Of a stretch of 49,123 bases of DNA, positions 23,002-33,976 are shown piece after piece. Each line of letters begins with the position of its first letter. Within the stretch, counting starts at the first letter, position 1. A model generated the notes under the pieces. The model was not told the origin of the DNA. It was given only the letters and a program-made list of their open reading frames with translations, and did not search any database. The DNA lies in contig CM012954.1 in the NCBI GenBank assembly GCA_000181795.3, positions 8,021,391 to 8,070,513 of the forward strand. Direction: 5' to 3'. A program made the translations under genes and the position numbers. The stretch is from Trichinella spiralis. Its lineage: Eukaryota > Nematoda > Enoplea > Trichinellida > Trichinellidae.

Positions 23002-23892
23002 CTTGACAAGCGAAGCCGAAATAACTTGGAAATTGCATGCAAAGAGCATTTTAATAGTAAATTCATCTGCTCTCGCCCACGCCGTGCAAACTGGGCACAA
23101 TCAATTATTACAAATGGGAAACTTGTTTTCCCATTTCTTTCTTCATCACATCCACTTCATTAATTTATATGTGTTAATTTTTGCCTTTGCTTATTTCCTC
23201 GTGTTGGTTTGTTTTGGAAAATTTGGAACCATCTTTTTTCGATGAGAATTTGATGCACTTTGTTCGCTTGAATGAAATGATGACTTTCGACATTTTATGA
23301 ATTGAATATTTTATCAACCGACGGTAAATATAAATGTACAAATTAATGTTGTTCGTCACACGTTGATGAAACTGGTAAAAGACGTAAAGATGTCAGCGAA
23401 AATTGGGCAAACTCTTGATAAAACACTTTGATGAACTAATTTTTCAAACCTGAACAAAGAGGAAACGAAATTAGCTTCAAAAAACAGTCACATTGAAAGT
23501 GGCATTTGATATTAATTTCTCACGTTTTCTTTTCTGTCCCTTTTCAATGTCACACATTTTTCTGTTTCTTTGTTTTGGTGGAAAAATCAAGAAATCTTTT
23601 TGCGGGATGTTGTTCGACGACAGATTCTCATTCTGCCCTACATCACTGTTCAATGATTGGTGAATTTGAAAATTTAATAAAAACAAAAATTTGCATATCA
23701 TTTCAATCGCGAACGTCTTTGCAGAAGATGATGAGGATAATGGTGTTTTATTTTATTTTATTTTATTTTTTTGAATAGTTTTCAAAAGTTTCGATTCGAT
23801 GCTAAGATGGGGAAATTGCAACACGCAGTATAATCGCAAACGCTGCTACTGATTGTCAGTTGGCCAAGTTGAGCGATGTTCAAGTACCTTCA

Positions 23893-24673
23893 ATGGAAAC
23901 TTCAAGTCGTTCGTCTTATAATACTGTAGAAAATGGTTCTTGATTTTTTATACTTTTGGAAATTGACTTGTTGTTGAAGTGGACAGTTTTGTCATTTTCC
24001 ACTTCAGTGATCGATCGCATTATTTACTCGCTGTATTGGAAATTATTTGCTGCCATTGTGGGCAGATTTTTCCCACATCGTTCCTACTACACCGGCTACT
24101 ATGTGAACAACTGTTGCATTTTTTGTGGGTAAGTGTATATGCATTTTTTTTGTTTTTCTATTTTTTTAAATAAATGTATTTCCAGAGGACGATATGCACT
24201 GTTTGTTGAATTGTATTTCACTTTAGATAATTTTGCACATTTTTCAAATCAATTTGCCATTCTGAAATTTGCTTACTTCAGGGTCAGTTGAAACTTTTTC
24301 CTCTGCTAAATTTTCTGTTCAACTGTAATGGTCTTTGAGAAATGCATAACATTTCCCCTTGGTCGACATTTTTAACACTGCAGTTTTGTGTGATAGGAAG
24401 GGCAGAGTATTCTGTTTGGCAGTTGATGTTACAATTGCATCGAAGAAAGGGCACCACAACAAGCTGAGTTTCGGACGCATTTCTTTAAATTATTTATTAG
24501 TGCTATGCAATGCCATGCTATACTGTACGATGGTGATTTATCACGTATATTTATTTGCATTGCCAAAGAAAGAGTTTAATGTTGAAAGTTTTTTTTCAAC
24601 AATAACGGAAAGTTCAGTTTCAAGTAGACATTTCTACAGGTTCACAAGTAACCTTTGGCTAAGCTCTGATTGA
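23893..24673 (+). CDS. Tentative unrecognised membrane protein, multi-exon
   Basis: Four exon-like blocks can be joined in frame: 23860-23935 (first in-frame ATG at 23893), 24008-24128, 24186-24286 and 24384-24673, about 185 residues. Borders are good for the second (CCACTTCAG acceptor, GTAAGT donor) and the third acceptor (TTTCCAG), but the third donor (GTTGAA) is weak. The product would have hydrophobic stretches (IIYSLYWKLFAAIVG; ISLNYLLVLCNAMLYCTMVIYHVYLF) and an aromatic-rich segment HRSYYTGYYVNNCCIFC. I recognise no family. Alternative frames are open across the second block, so both the model and the strand deserve doubt. Confidence 0.3.
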
Positions 24674-25471
24674 TGCAAAAGGTTTCATTTTGTCCATTGT
24701 TTGATCCACTGTTGTAATTTTTGTAGTTAATCTATTGATTTTCAAGTTGTTAAATTTTGGTTTTTTGCGTTGTACGTTTGCATTATGCTATCATTTCCTT
24801 CACAAGCGCAATTTCTGTTAATTTGTGCTGCAACTTTTTTCATTTTTGTTTTTGTTATAATTATATTTTTGAATGAAAGTACAAATTGTGCGTGCAACAA
24901 CGGAAAATTGTTGTTTTCCAATGATTGCAGATGCTGATTGAAATTTTCTTTTATCATGAGAGATTGTTTGTCGTTGATCTATTTGCTAGTCATTTATATT
25001 TTCATTTGCTGTTTATACGTAATATGCAAATTCTGTAATATTTACTAGTTGTCAGCAAGTATTTGTTGTTTTGTTTTGTCATTTGCCATTTTTTTCAAAT
25101 GCTTTTTTGAAATGCTTGCGTATTTGATTTGGCGTGATTTCGCTATTTGTCATTGGTATTGGTAGTTTTATCACAAATGATTTGCACGTGTTTGTTTGCA
25201 TGTTTTGTAAATGTGTATCTTAGCTGTTTATTACTACATCATGCATTAACAAGCAGCGAATTTGCATCAGTGAATAAATAATTACGCATGCATCGACAAA
25301 AGTTTTTCCTGTGCTTTACAGTCATATTAGCGTAACAGTTATACGTAATACTTTAATACTTTTTTAAAAGTTTTGATTGAAATTATCTTTTGTTGATGAT
25401 TTTAAAAATAATTCGCTGTTTGAAGTTCTGTCATTTTTGTAAATTTTTTTATTTATTTTTAAGATTTGGTG
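24674..25471. other. AT-rich spacer upstream of SNX17
   Basis: No gene seen. It ends with a TTTATTTTTAAG acceptor (AG at 25462-25463), 8 bases before the SNX17 ATG. Confidence 0.55.
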
Positions 25472-28003
25472 ATGTTGCATATTTCCATTCCTAGTAGTCG
25501 TCAAGCTACTGATTCATCTGGCAAAGCTTATACTGTAAGATTTTTTCAATATTTAGCATTATTAATTTTCAGATATCTTCTTTCCATATTGGAATTTTCA
25601 TGAATTTGAATAATTTCTGTTATTATCTTTCTAAAGAAAATGTTTGTGTTGAGAAAGCAGTGAGTGCATGAGCATGCATAAGTTTGAAAATGAAATTAGC
25701 CAATATTTTATTATAATTTTTCATTTGATTTGATTTGATTTGATTTGATTTGATTTGATTTGATTTGATTTGATTTTGATATTAATTTTTAGATATTTGA
25801 AATTTACATCAACAATGCCTATCACTGTTCTTCTCGCTACAGTCAGCTGCTTCGATTGCATGAAATTATTAAAAAAATTATTCCAAAAGATGTACCTAAT
25901 TTCCCGCCGAAATATATAAACGCATTAGCTGGTGATCGATTGCTCAATGAACGTCGTGAGGCGCTTCAAGAATACTTGCGTACTGGTCTGCTATAACAGA
26001 AATGTTAATTTATGGCAATTATTTATGAAAATAAGTTATACGTTTTCCTTTTAGTATTTTCCATCAAGGAAGTTACACGCAATATCCGGGTGCAACAGTT
26101 TTTCCTAGATGCTCAAAGAGTACATTTTTTACATTTATGTTCTATTTATTTATCACAATGTAGATCTGTTTTATTCAGGAAAGTGCTTCCTTGGCCGCAA
26201 GGCAGTTGTCAAATGAAGTTCCCGTTTATTTGCTTGATGGATCCAAATATATTATCCAATGTTGTCCAGGTGACAGTACAAATGTTCTATTAGAAGTATG
26301 CTTATTATTATTGTTATTATTATAAGTATCATTTTTTAAATATTGGTTTACTTATTATTATTATATTTATTTAGCGTTTGGCTGTAATTGTTGGTTTGCC
26401 AATTGAGTTGACTCGCCATTTTGGTCTCTTTATCGTTACCAAGAGTGAAGTTTTTCCTTATAAAAGTAGCTTTTATGCAATAATTATAACATTTTCAAAA
26501 AAATTATTTTACATTTGAATTTCAGTTATTCGGTGGTTGGAAAACTTTGAGTGCCCATTGTTATCCCTTTTTTATGTTGCAAAGTTAGGAATTAAAGCGA
26601 AAATTATACTAAAGAAAAAGTATGTATTTAATTCAATTCATTTCAGTTGATTACGTACGCTTAAAGGTATATTTTCTGTATTTGTGCAATTTACATAAAT
26701 CAGTTGAGCGATACTCTTTGCAATGACATTTTGTTTTTAACAGATATTTTGACAGTTCGATTGAAATCTCACTAATGAAAAAAGAACAAGCGTTGCGGAT
26801 TTTATACTCCCAAGCGGTGTTTGACGTTAAATATTTTTTATCTAGGTGCGAGTTTTGCAATTTATGAATGATAGTTTTTGATCAGGTAGATATTATATGC
26901 AGGCAGGGTTGTTTGGCATTTGCATCCAGGAAATGCAGGTGGCAGTTGATTGATGAAAATTATTTTATATCACTGATGAAGAATACCGATGCCGTAAATA
27001 ATCAAGATGAGGTGTATTTTTCCTATTTGCATACTCTGTCATACAATATATAGCACAATACGATATATTATTCAAATTTAATTAATTAATTTTCTTCTTT
27101 ATTCGTCAGATTTACTTTCAGATTGAACGAATGTAAATTAAAAAAATTATGATATATTATAGTATTTGAGATGTTGTCAAGAACAACCTTGGTATGGATT
27201 TGTGTTTTTTGAGCAGTGCTTCTGCAGTTATCCGAAATTGAACACAGTTGCTCATGTAGCCGTTGGCAATCGACGATTACTGATTTTGCACGAAGTTTCA
27301 CAGGCAAGTTGTGTTAAAAATTGAAAATAAAATCATTTATTTATTTTTATTCAAGCAATTTGTTTTTAGGGAGAAATCAAAGAGATAACTTTTCGGGTGA
27401 CCCGTATCCGTTCTTGGCGACTGTCAATACTTGTATTTGTTGAACAGGAATTTTTTACAATGCTGTTGCTGAGAAATCATTTTTTCAGTCGATACATGGA
27501 AGCCAAGATCTTTCCTTTGAATACCTGTTTTCGAATAATCATCTCGAGTGGATTACACTGAGAAGCAGTCAAGTAAGTGTTTGTTTTTTAATAAATTACT
27601 TTAAAGTGATGAATCAGTCACTTGAATTATGTGAACTGCGGTTTTTTGATTTGTAGAGTGTATTAATTTCTCGTTGTCTACAATCAATGATAGAGGAAAT
27701 TGTCAGTTCTCAGGCAGATGCGATTGCTTCTGCAAGTTCGAAAAATACGATGGTCAATGATTAATTTTGATTTCCAATTTCCCAGAATAACTAAGAATTA
27801 TTTTAGCCAATGCACTCTGGAGTAATTTTGAATGAATCATCATTTGAATCGGCGAATTCATCCCTAAAGCCAAAACGCTCTCTTCACGATACGTTTGAGG
27901 TGAAACAACAAGTTTTGGATTTTATCTTTACCGATTAAATGTTATCTATTTATTTATTCAGATTGGCTTAGTTTCGATGAACAATTCTGAAGCTCATGAC
28001 TGA
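25472..28003 (+). CDS. SNX17: Sorting nexin 17 (PX + FERM-like) orthologue
   Basis: Fourteen exons: 25472-25534, 25793-25979, 26055-26119, 26179-26295, 26375-26465, 26526-26619, 26744-26845, 26903-27011, 27163-27303, 27370-27432, 27489-27572, 27657-27752, 27807-27899 and 27962-28003; 448 residues. The N-terminus MLHISIPSSR and the PX domain (YTIFEIYINNAYHCSSRYSQLLRLH, FPPK) match SNX17. The FERM-like part follows (LAVIVGLPIELTRHFGLFIV; WLENFECPLLSL; EITFRVTRIRSWRL; FEYLFSNNHLEWITLRS). SNX17 binds PI3P on endosomes and NPxY cargo, and recycles it with the Retriever/commander complex. Intron 9 starts with GC (CAG|GCAAGT), a rare but legitimate donor. The end of exon 2 (TTGC|GTACTG) is the least certain border. 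The last two exons are repeated downstream in an assembly duplication. Confidence 0.92.
25723..25776 (+). repeat. (TTTGA)n pentanucleotide repeat in SNX17 intron 1
   Basis: About ten TTTGA units, the last one imperfect, just upstream of the exon 2 acceptor. Confidence 0.9.
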
Positions 28004-28165
28004 CTGAAATTTTGTTTTGTCGTTATTTATTTTTTTACCTGGACGAACAAGCTCGACAGTATACGTGTAATGATGTTTGCAGCCGTTTTTATTTGTTTTT
28101 AGTTAAGCGGAAGCTGATTTTCATGTATAGCTTTTTTGAACGCTTATTTAAAAAAATGTTTCTCA

Positions 28166-28171
28166 AATAAA
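28166..28171 (+). promoter_or_regulatory. AATAAA polyadenylation signal of SNX17
   Basis: Hexamer 163 bases after the SNX17 stop codon; its duplicate lies in the right copy. Confidence 0.55.
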
Positions 28172-28651
28172 TTTATTTATTTGCATGGATAGTCCTGGAC
28201 AAGTGCTTCGTGGTCAAAAGAAAGCAGTTTACAAACAACGTTGTACACACTTTTTTTCAATGAGCAGTGAATTGATAGACATATTTTAGTTGCTGATTAA
28301 CTATACAATTTTAATTTTATAAAGATAAAACCAAAATTTTGCATGATGGATGAAAAGTAAAAGAAAATCAAGTTCGATTATATACGAATATGAAACGTTT
28401 TGTACACAGATTTAATAAGTAATTTATTAATGGATGTCTTTTTTATTAAAAAAACTATTAAAATATATATTAAAAATGATTTCAGCATAAATGGACATGT
28501 TTGAGTGCTAAATTTGATTTGTTTTTTCTCAACAAGCATTATCTATCCTACAGTATGAATTAACCGATACTATACATAATCAAATATAGATATAAAATAT
28601 GTTATTGATTTGCATATTTTACTCAGGATATGAAATTAAGTTAAATTAAAT

Positions 28652-28680
28652 CATATTATATTATATTATATTATATTATG
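28652..28680 (+). repeat. (TTATA)n microsatellite, left copy
   Basis: Pentanucleotide repeat in the SNX17-Argonaute spacer; the second copy of it at 30621-30660 has two more units. Confidence 0.85.
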
Positions 28681-29037
28681 ATACTATATTATATTATTTC
28701 TTAGATTTGTTATTTTTGTCATGTCAGTTTTTTACTTTTATTTAATATTATTTTATTATTTAGTTATATTCAGACCACAATTTTGTTTAAAGATGTGAAA
28801 TTTTATTCATTATGTTTTTTTTCAATATAATGATTTCAAGTCGTTTTAGCAAATGACCGATTGACCTACATTTATTGCACCGTACTCACAATGGCATCAT
28901 GAACTTGAACGTCTTAATTTTGTGTCTTTGTCTTTGTACAGAAAGTGAACGTTAGTCATTTCTTCAGGTTAGTCTTGCGCGATACGCTGATCTTGTTGCT
29001 GCTGTACGGGTAAAAGAGCTTTCATGAACAAGTAGTC

Positions 29038-29783
29038 ATGTACCATCATACAAGACAAGGTAAGCGCTGAATGAAACTGTGCTCATTTACTGCATTTGGT
29101 TCAATTGCATCTTATCAGACACGTTTATTGCTAAAGTTGCTGTTTCTTTTCTCTAATTGAGCCGCTTGTCAATGCAGATTTCAAATCAAATATTATTTTG
29201 TTTGCATGTAATTTTTAATTTAAATTCTTAATTGATCGTGATTCACTATTTGTTTTGCATTTTGCATTTCTATTATTTGATCTGCTGCGCTTGGCGTACG
29301 GTGATTACATTGTTGATCTGATATGATCTTCACGCAGACTTCTTCAGTGTAGCTTCGACATTTCACCATATGATGAATTTGGCGTTATTTTGAATTTTGA
29401 ATTTGAACTTTTAAGTAATTTTTTTGCATTTAGTGAAACCTGGCCCTTCAAAGAGTTCAGCAAAACCTGGCCCTTCCAAGAGTTCAACAAGACCATCAAC
29501 TAGCAGAGAGCATGTAAATAGCAACATCAATGGCATGCAGAATCTACAGTCACAGCAACAATGTGAAGAACCTAGTACTTCATCTGCGAATGCGAATGAT
29601 CAAAATGACAACGGAGAATGAACAGGGAGAGTTTACTTTTTGTAGCTCCTCGTCGCCCAGTTTTGGGGAAATTGGGGAAAATTAAATTTGTCTGAAAGCG
29701 AAACCACTTCCAAGTGCGCATTCCTACTGGCTCTTTGTAACATTATGAATTGGGTATGGACCCAGAGACATACCACAGGTTAT
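29038..29783 (+). pseudogene. Duplicate of Argonaute exons 1-2, degraded at its right end
   Basis: Exon 1 copy at 29038-29059 and exon 2 copy from 29434. The first half codes the same N-terminal repeats as the true exon, then near 29618 an extra base changes the frame (GGAGAATGA instead of GGAGATGA), and further one-base insertions follow up to the Ns. These look like low-quality read ends, not evolution, because exon 1 and the intron are otherwise almost identical. No other Argonaute exons follow. Confidence 0.85.
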
Positions 29784-29793
29784 NNNNNNNNNN
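29784..29793. other. Assembly gap of ten Ns
   Basis: A fixed-size run of N between the two copies of the duplicated segment. Confidence 1.
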
Positions 29794-29969
29794 AATGAAT
29801 CATCATTTGAATCGGCGATTCATCCTAAGGCCATAACGCTCTCTCACGATACGTTGAGTGAAACAAACAAGGTTTTGGATTTTATCTTTACCGAATTAAA
29901 ATGTTATCTATTTATTTATTCAGATTGGGCTTAGTTTCGATGAAACAATTTCTGAAAGCTCATGACTGA
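29794..29969 (+). pseudogene. Duplicate of SNX17 exons 13-14, degraded at its left end
   Basis: Repeats the last part of SNX17 exon 13 and exon 14 with several single-base losses and gains (for example GGCGATTCATCCT against GGCGAATTCATCCCT in the left copy). It lacks the rest of SNX17. The true 3' end is the left copy at 27807-28003. Confidence 0.85.
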
Positions 29970-31757
29970 CTGAAATTTTGTTTGTCGTTTATTTTATTTT
30001 TTTTACCTGGGACGAACAAGCTCGACAGTATACGTGTAATGATGTTGCAGCCGTTTTTATTTTGTTTTTAGTTAAGCGGAAGCTGATTTTCATGTATAGC
30101 TTTTTTGAACGCTTATTTAAAAAAATGTTTCTCAAATAAATTTATTTATTTGCATGGATAGTCCTGGACAAGTGCTTCGTGGTCAAAAGAAAGCAGTTTA
30201 CAAACAACGTTGTACACACTTTTTTTCAATGAGCAGTGAATTGATAGACATATTTTAGTTGCTGATTAACTATACAATTTTAATTTTATAAAGATAAAAC
30301 CAAAATTTTGCATGATGGATGAAAAGTAAAAGAAAATCAAGTTCGATTATATACGAATATGAAACGTTTTGTACACAGATTTGATAAGCAATTTATTAAT
30401 GGATGTCTTTTTTATTAAAAAAACTATTAAAATATATATTAAAAATGATTTCAGCATAAATGGACATGTTTGAGTGCTAAATTTGATTTGTTTTTTCTCA
30501 ACAAGCATTATCTATCCTACAGTATGAATTAACCGATACTATACATAATCAAATATAGATATAAAATATGTTATTGATTTGCATATTTTACTCAGGATAT
30601 GAAATTAAGTTAAATTAAATCATATTATATTATATTATATTATATTATATTATATTATGATACTATATTATATTATTTCTTAGATTTGTTATTTTTGTCA
30701 TGTCAGTTTTTTACTTTTATTTAATATTATTTTATTATTTAGTTATATTCAGACCACAATTTTGTTTAAAGATGTGAAATTTTATTCATTATGTTTTTTT
30801 TCAATATAATGATTTCAAGTCGTTTTAGCAAATGACCGATTGACCTACATTTATTGCACCGTACTCACAATGGCATCATGAACTTGAACGTCTTAATTTT
30901 GTGTCTTTGTCTTTGTACAGAAAGTGAACGTTAGTCATTTCTTCAGGTTAGTCTTGCGCGATACGCTGATCTTGTTGCTGCTGTACGGGTAAAAGAGCTT
31001 TCATGAACAAGTAGTCATGTACCATCATACAAGGCAAGGTAAGCGCTGAATGAAACTGTGCTCATTTACTGCATTTGGTTCAATTGCATCTTATCAGACA
31101 CGTTTATTGCTAAAGTTGCTGTTTCTTTTCTCTAATTGAGCCGCTTGTCAATGCAGATTTCAAATCAAATATTATTTTGTTTGCATGTAATTTTTAATTT
31201 AAATTCTTAATTGATCGTGATTCACTATTTGTTTTGCATTTTGCATTTCTATTATTTGATCTGCTGCGCTTGGCGTACGGTGATTACATTGTTGATCTGA
31301 TATGATCTTCACGCAGACTTCTTCAGTGTAGCTTCGACATTTCACCATATGATGAATTTGGCGTTATTTTGAATTTTGAATTTGAACTTTTAAGTAATTT
31401 TTTTGCATTTAGTGAAACCTGGCCCTTCAAAGAGTTCAGCAAAACCTGGCCCTTCCAAGAGTTCAACAAGACCATCAACTAGCAGAGAGCATGTAAATAG
31501 CAACATCAATGGCATGCAGAATCTACAGTCACAGCAACAATGTGAAGAACCTAGTACTTCATCTGCGAATGCGAATGATCAAAATGACAACGGAGATGAA
31601 CAGGGAGAGTTTACTTTTGTAGCTCCTCGTCGCCCAAGTTTTGGGAAATTGGGAGATCAAATTTGTCTGAGAGCGAACCACTTCCAAGTGCGCATTCCTA
31701 CTGGCTCTTTGTATCATTATGAATTGGTTATTGAGCCAGAGAGATACCACAGGTTAT
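29794..31757 (+). repeat. Right copy of the 1.96-kb tandem duplication
   Basis: Matches 27831-29783 over its full length. Its first ~200 bases, next to the Ns, contain indels; the remainder is clean and holds the functional first two Argonaute exons. Interior differences are few, for example AAGACAAGG/AAGGCAAGG in exon 1 (synonymous Arg) and AATAAGTAA/GATAAGCAA. Confidence 0.93.
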
Positions 31758-33945
31758 GATTTATTAATTGAATAGCTTAAAATTTAATTAGAAGTTTTTT
31801 TTGACGTTATTCTGATATCATTTTTAATGTTTGATAAGTTGTTCTACATAATAGACAACTGAGAAGTTGTGATTTTAGTTTCAGAGATATAATCGAAACG
31901 ATGATTCAAGCATATCAGAAGGTTTTCAGCAATGGCAGACCAGTTTATGATGGAAAGAGGAGTCTCTTTTGCAAAGAAATGCTTCCAATTGGCAGAGATT
32001 GGGTGGTTTTATTTTTTGAAACATTAAAAATTCTTTACTGACAATTTAATTCCAGGTTCAACTGGATGTAACAATGCCAACGGAAAGAGAAGATCGGAGA
32101 TATCAAGTTGGTATTAAGTTGAGTTCTCAGGTTTCTTTGAGCCGTTTGCAAGAAGCATTAGACGGCCGAATTCGTTTTCTTCCACAAGATACTGTCGCTG
32201 CTTTGGATGTAATTTTACGTCATCTGCCAAGCTTGAAGTACAAAGATTTTTTACTTTTGCATTAAGTTGTTGTTATAAGATTTTGAGTTTAATTTTGTTT
32301 TAAGGTACACGCCAGTAGGTCGTTCGTTTTTTTCTCCTCCTGAAAGATTTTTTCATCCTCTTGGAGGTGGTCGTGAAGTGTGGTTCGGCTTCCATCAAAG
32401 CATTCGCCCATCGCAGTGGAAAATGATGTTAAACATTGATGGTAACATTTGTATGTTTTTCGGTCTGTTGTTTGTTATCAAATTATTTCTAGTATCCGCA
32501 ACTGCGTTTTATAAATCTATGCCTGTAGTCGACTTTCTTTCTGAGATACTCGATGCACCTCATATTCCTGAAAACAGAAGACCTTTGAGTGATGCACAGC
32601 GCATCAAATTTACCAAAGAAGTCAAAGGCATGGAAAGCGTATTTTGTTACTGAAAGTTTTTTTAATAATAATTCCAATTTATTTTTAGGATTGAAAGTTG
32701 AAATCACTCATTGTGGACAAATGAGACGCAGGTACAGAGTATGTAATGTCACTCGACGACCTGCTCAAACTCAGACGTATGTTGCTGCTTTTTTGATTAA
32801 TATTATTTGTATTTCATACATCATAAGCGAAAAACTGTATTGTTTCTAATTTAGGTTTCCTTTGCAAATAGAAAATGGTCAGACTGTTGAATGCACAGTT
32901 GCGAAATATTTTTATGACAGATACTGCATAAGATTGAAGTATGAAAATGATGATTTTTTTTGTCTATGAAATCGATTGACAAACAATTGGAATGGACATT
33001 TGCAGGTATCCCCAATTGCCTTGTCTTCAAGTTGGACTGGAGCAAAAACACACTTATTTACCACTGGAAGTTTGTAACCTTGTTCCTGGTCAGCGTTGTA
33101 TAAAAAAATTGACCGATACACAAACATCGTCAATGATCAAAGCGACTGCTCGTAGTGCTCCTGATCGAGAGCAAGAAATAAATGAATTAGTATGTATATT
33201 ATTTTTATTGTATTTTAGCTAGAAAAAACGTATTATTTGAGATGATAAAGGTTAATTTATGCATTTATTAATCTATTGTTTGTCATATGATTTATTATGC
33301 GGGTTTGAATGACGCTGATGTGTAATTAATTGTACAGGTCAAACGTGCGGATTTTAACAACGATCCGTTTGCACGCGAATTCGGTATTTCTATTAGTCCA
33401 TTTATGGCAGAAGTGTACGGTAGAGTGTTGGTACCTCCAAAATTGCTTTACGGAGGGCGAGTAAGTAGTAATGAGTTTTTTTTCTGCAGAAATTTTTAAC
33501 AATTCTTCTTTAGACTAGAGCAACTGCATTGCCAGAGAAAGGTGTGTGGGACATGCGTGGGAAGCAGTTTCACACTGCCGTTGATATACGCAATTGGGCA
33601 ATTGCTTGCTTCACACCACCTCATATGTGTAGGGAAGACAATTTAAGGTTGGTGAAATCCTGTGATGCAGTATCTTCTTCTTCTTTTTCAATAGAATACA
33701 TTTTGTGTTTGTTTTTTTTTAATAGGACATTTATTCAACAACTGCAGAAAATTTCTCACGATGCTGGTATGTCGATTGTTGGTCAACCATGTTTTTGCAA
33801 ATATGCAACCGGAGCGGATCAAGTGGAACCGATGTTCCGCTATTTGAAATCTCAGTATCCGCAACTGCAGTTGGTAATTGTTGTTTTACCTGGCAAAACT
33901 CCTGTATACGGTGAGCTGAAGTTGTGCTTTTTTTTATCTCTATTA

Positions 33946-33976
<31 letters not shown>

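Larger units (their letters stand above)
27831..29783 (+). repeat. Left copy of a 1.96-kb tandem duplication (probable assembly artefact)
   Basis: Begins inside SNX17 exon 13 and ends in Argonaute exon 2. It is nearly identical to 29794-31757. Its left part codes cleanly, while its last ~170 bases, next to the Ns, carry many one-base indels relative to the right copy. The TTATA microsatellite at 28652-28680 is about ten bases shorter than in the right copy. Confidence 0.93.

Noticed and set aside
25723-25776. TTTGA array as a possible CRISPR or satellite array
   Set aside because: Simple pentanucleotide tandem repeat without spacers, inside an intron.
29038-29783. A second Argonaute gene or paralogue beginning before the N gap
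   Set aside because: It contains only exons 1-2, is almost identical to the true copy including intron sequence, and its errors increase toward the Ns. An assembly overlap explains it better.
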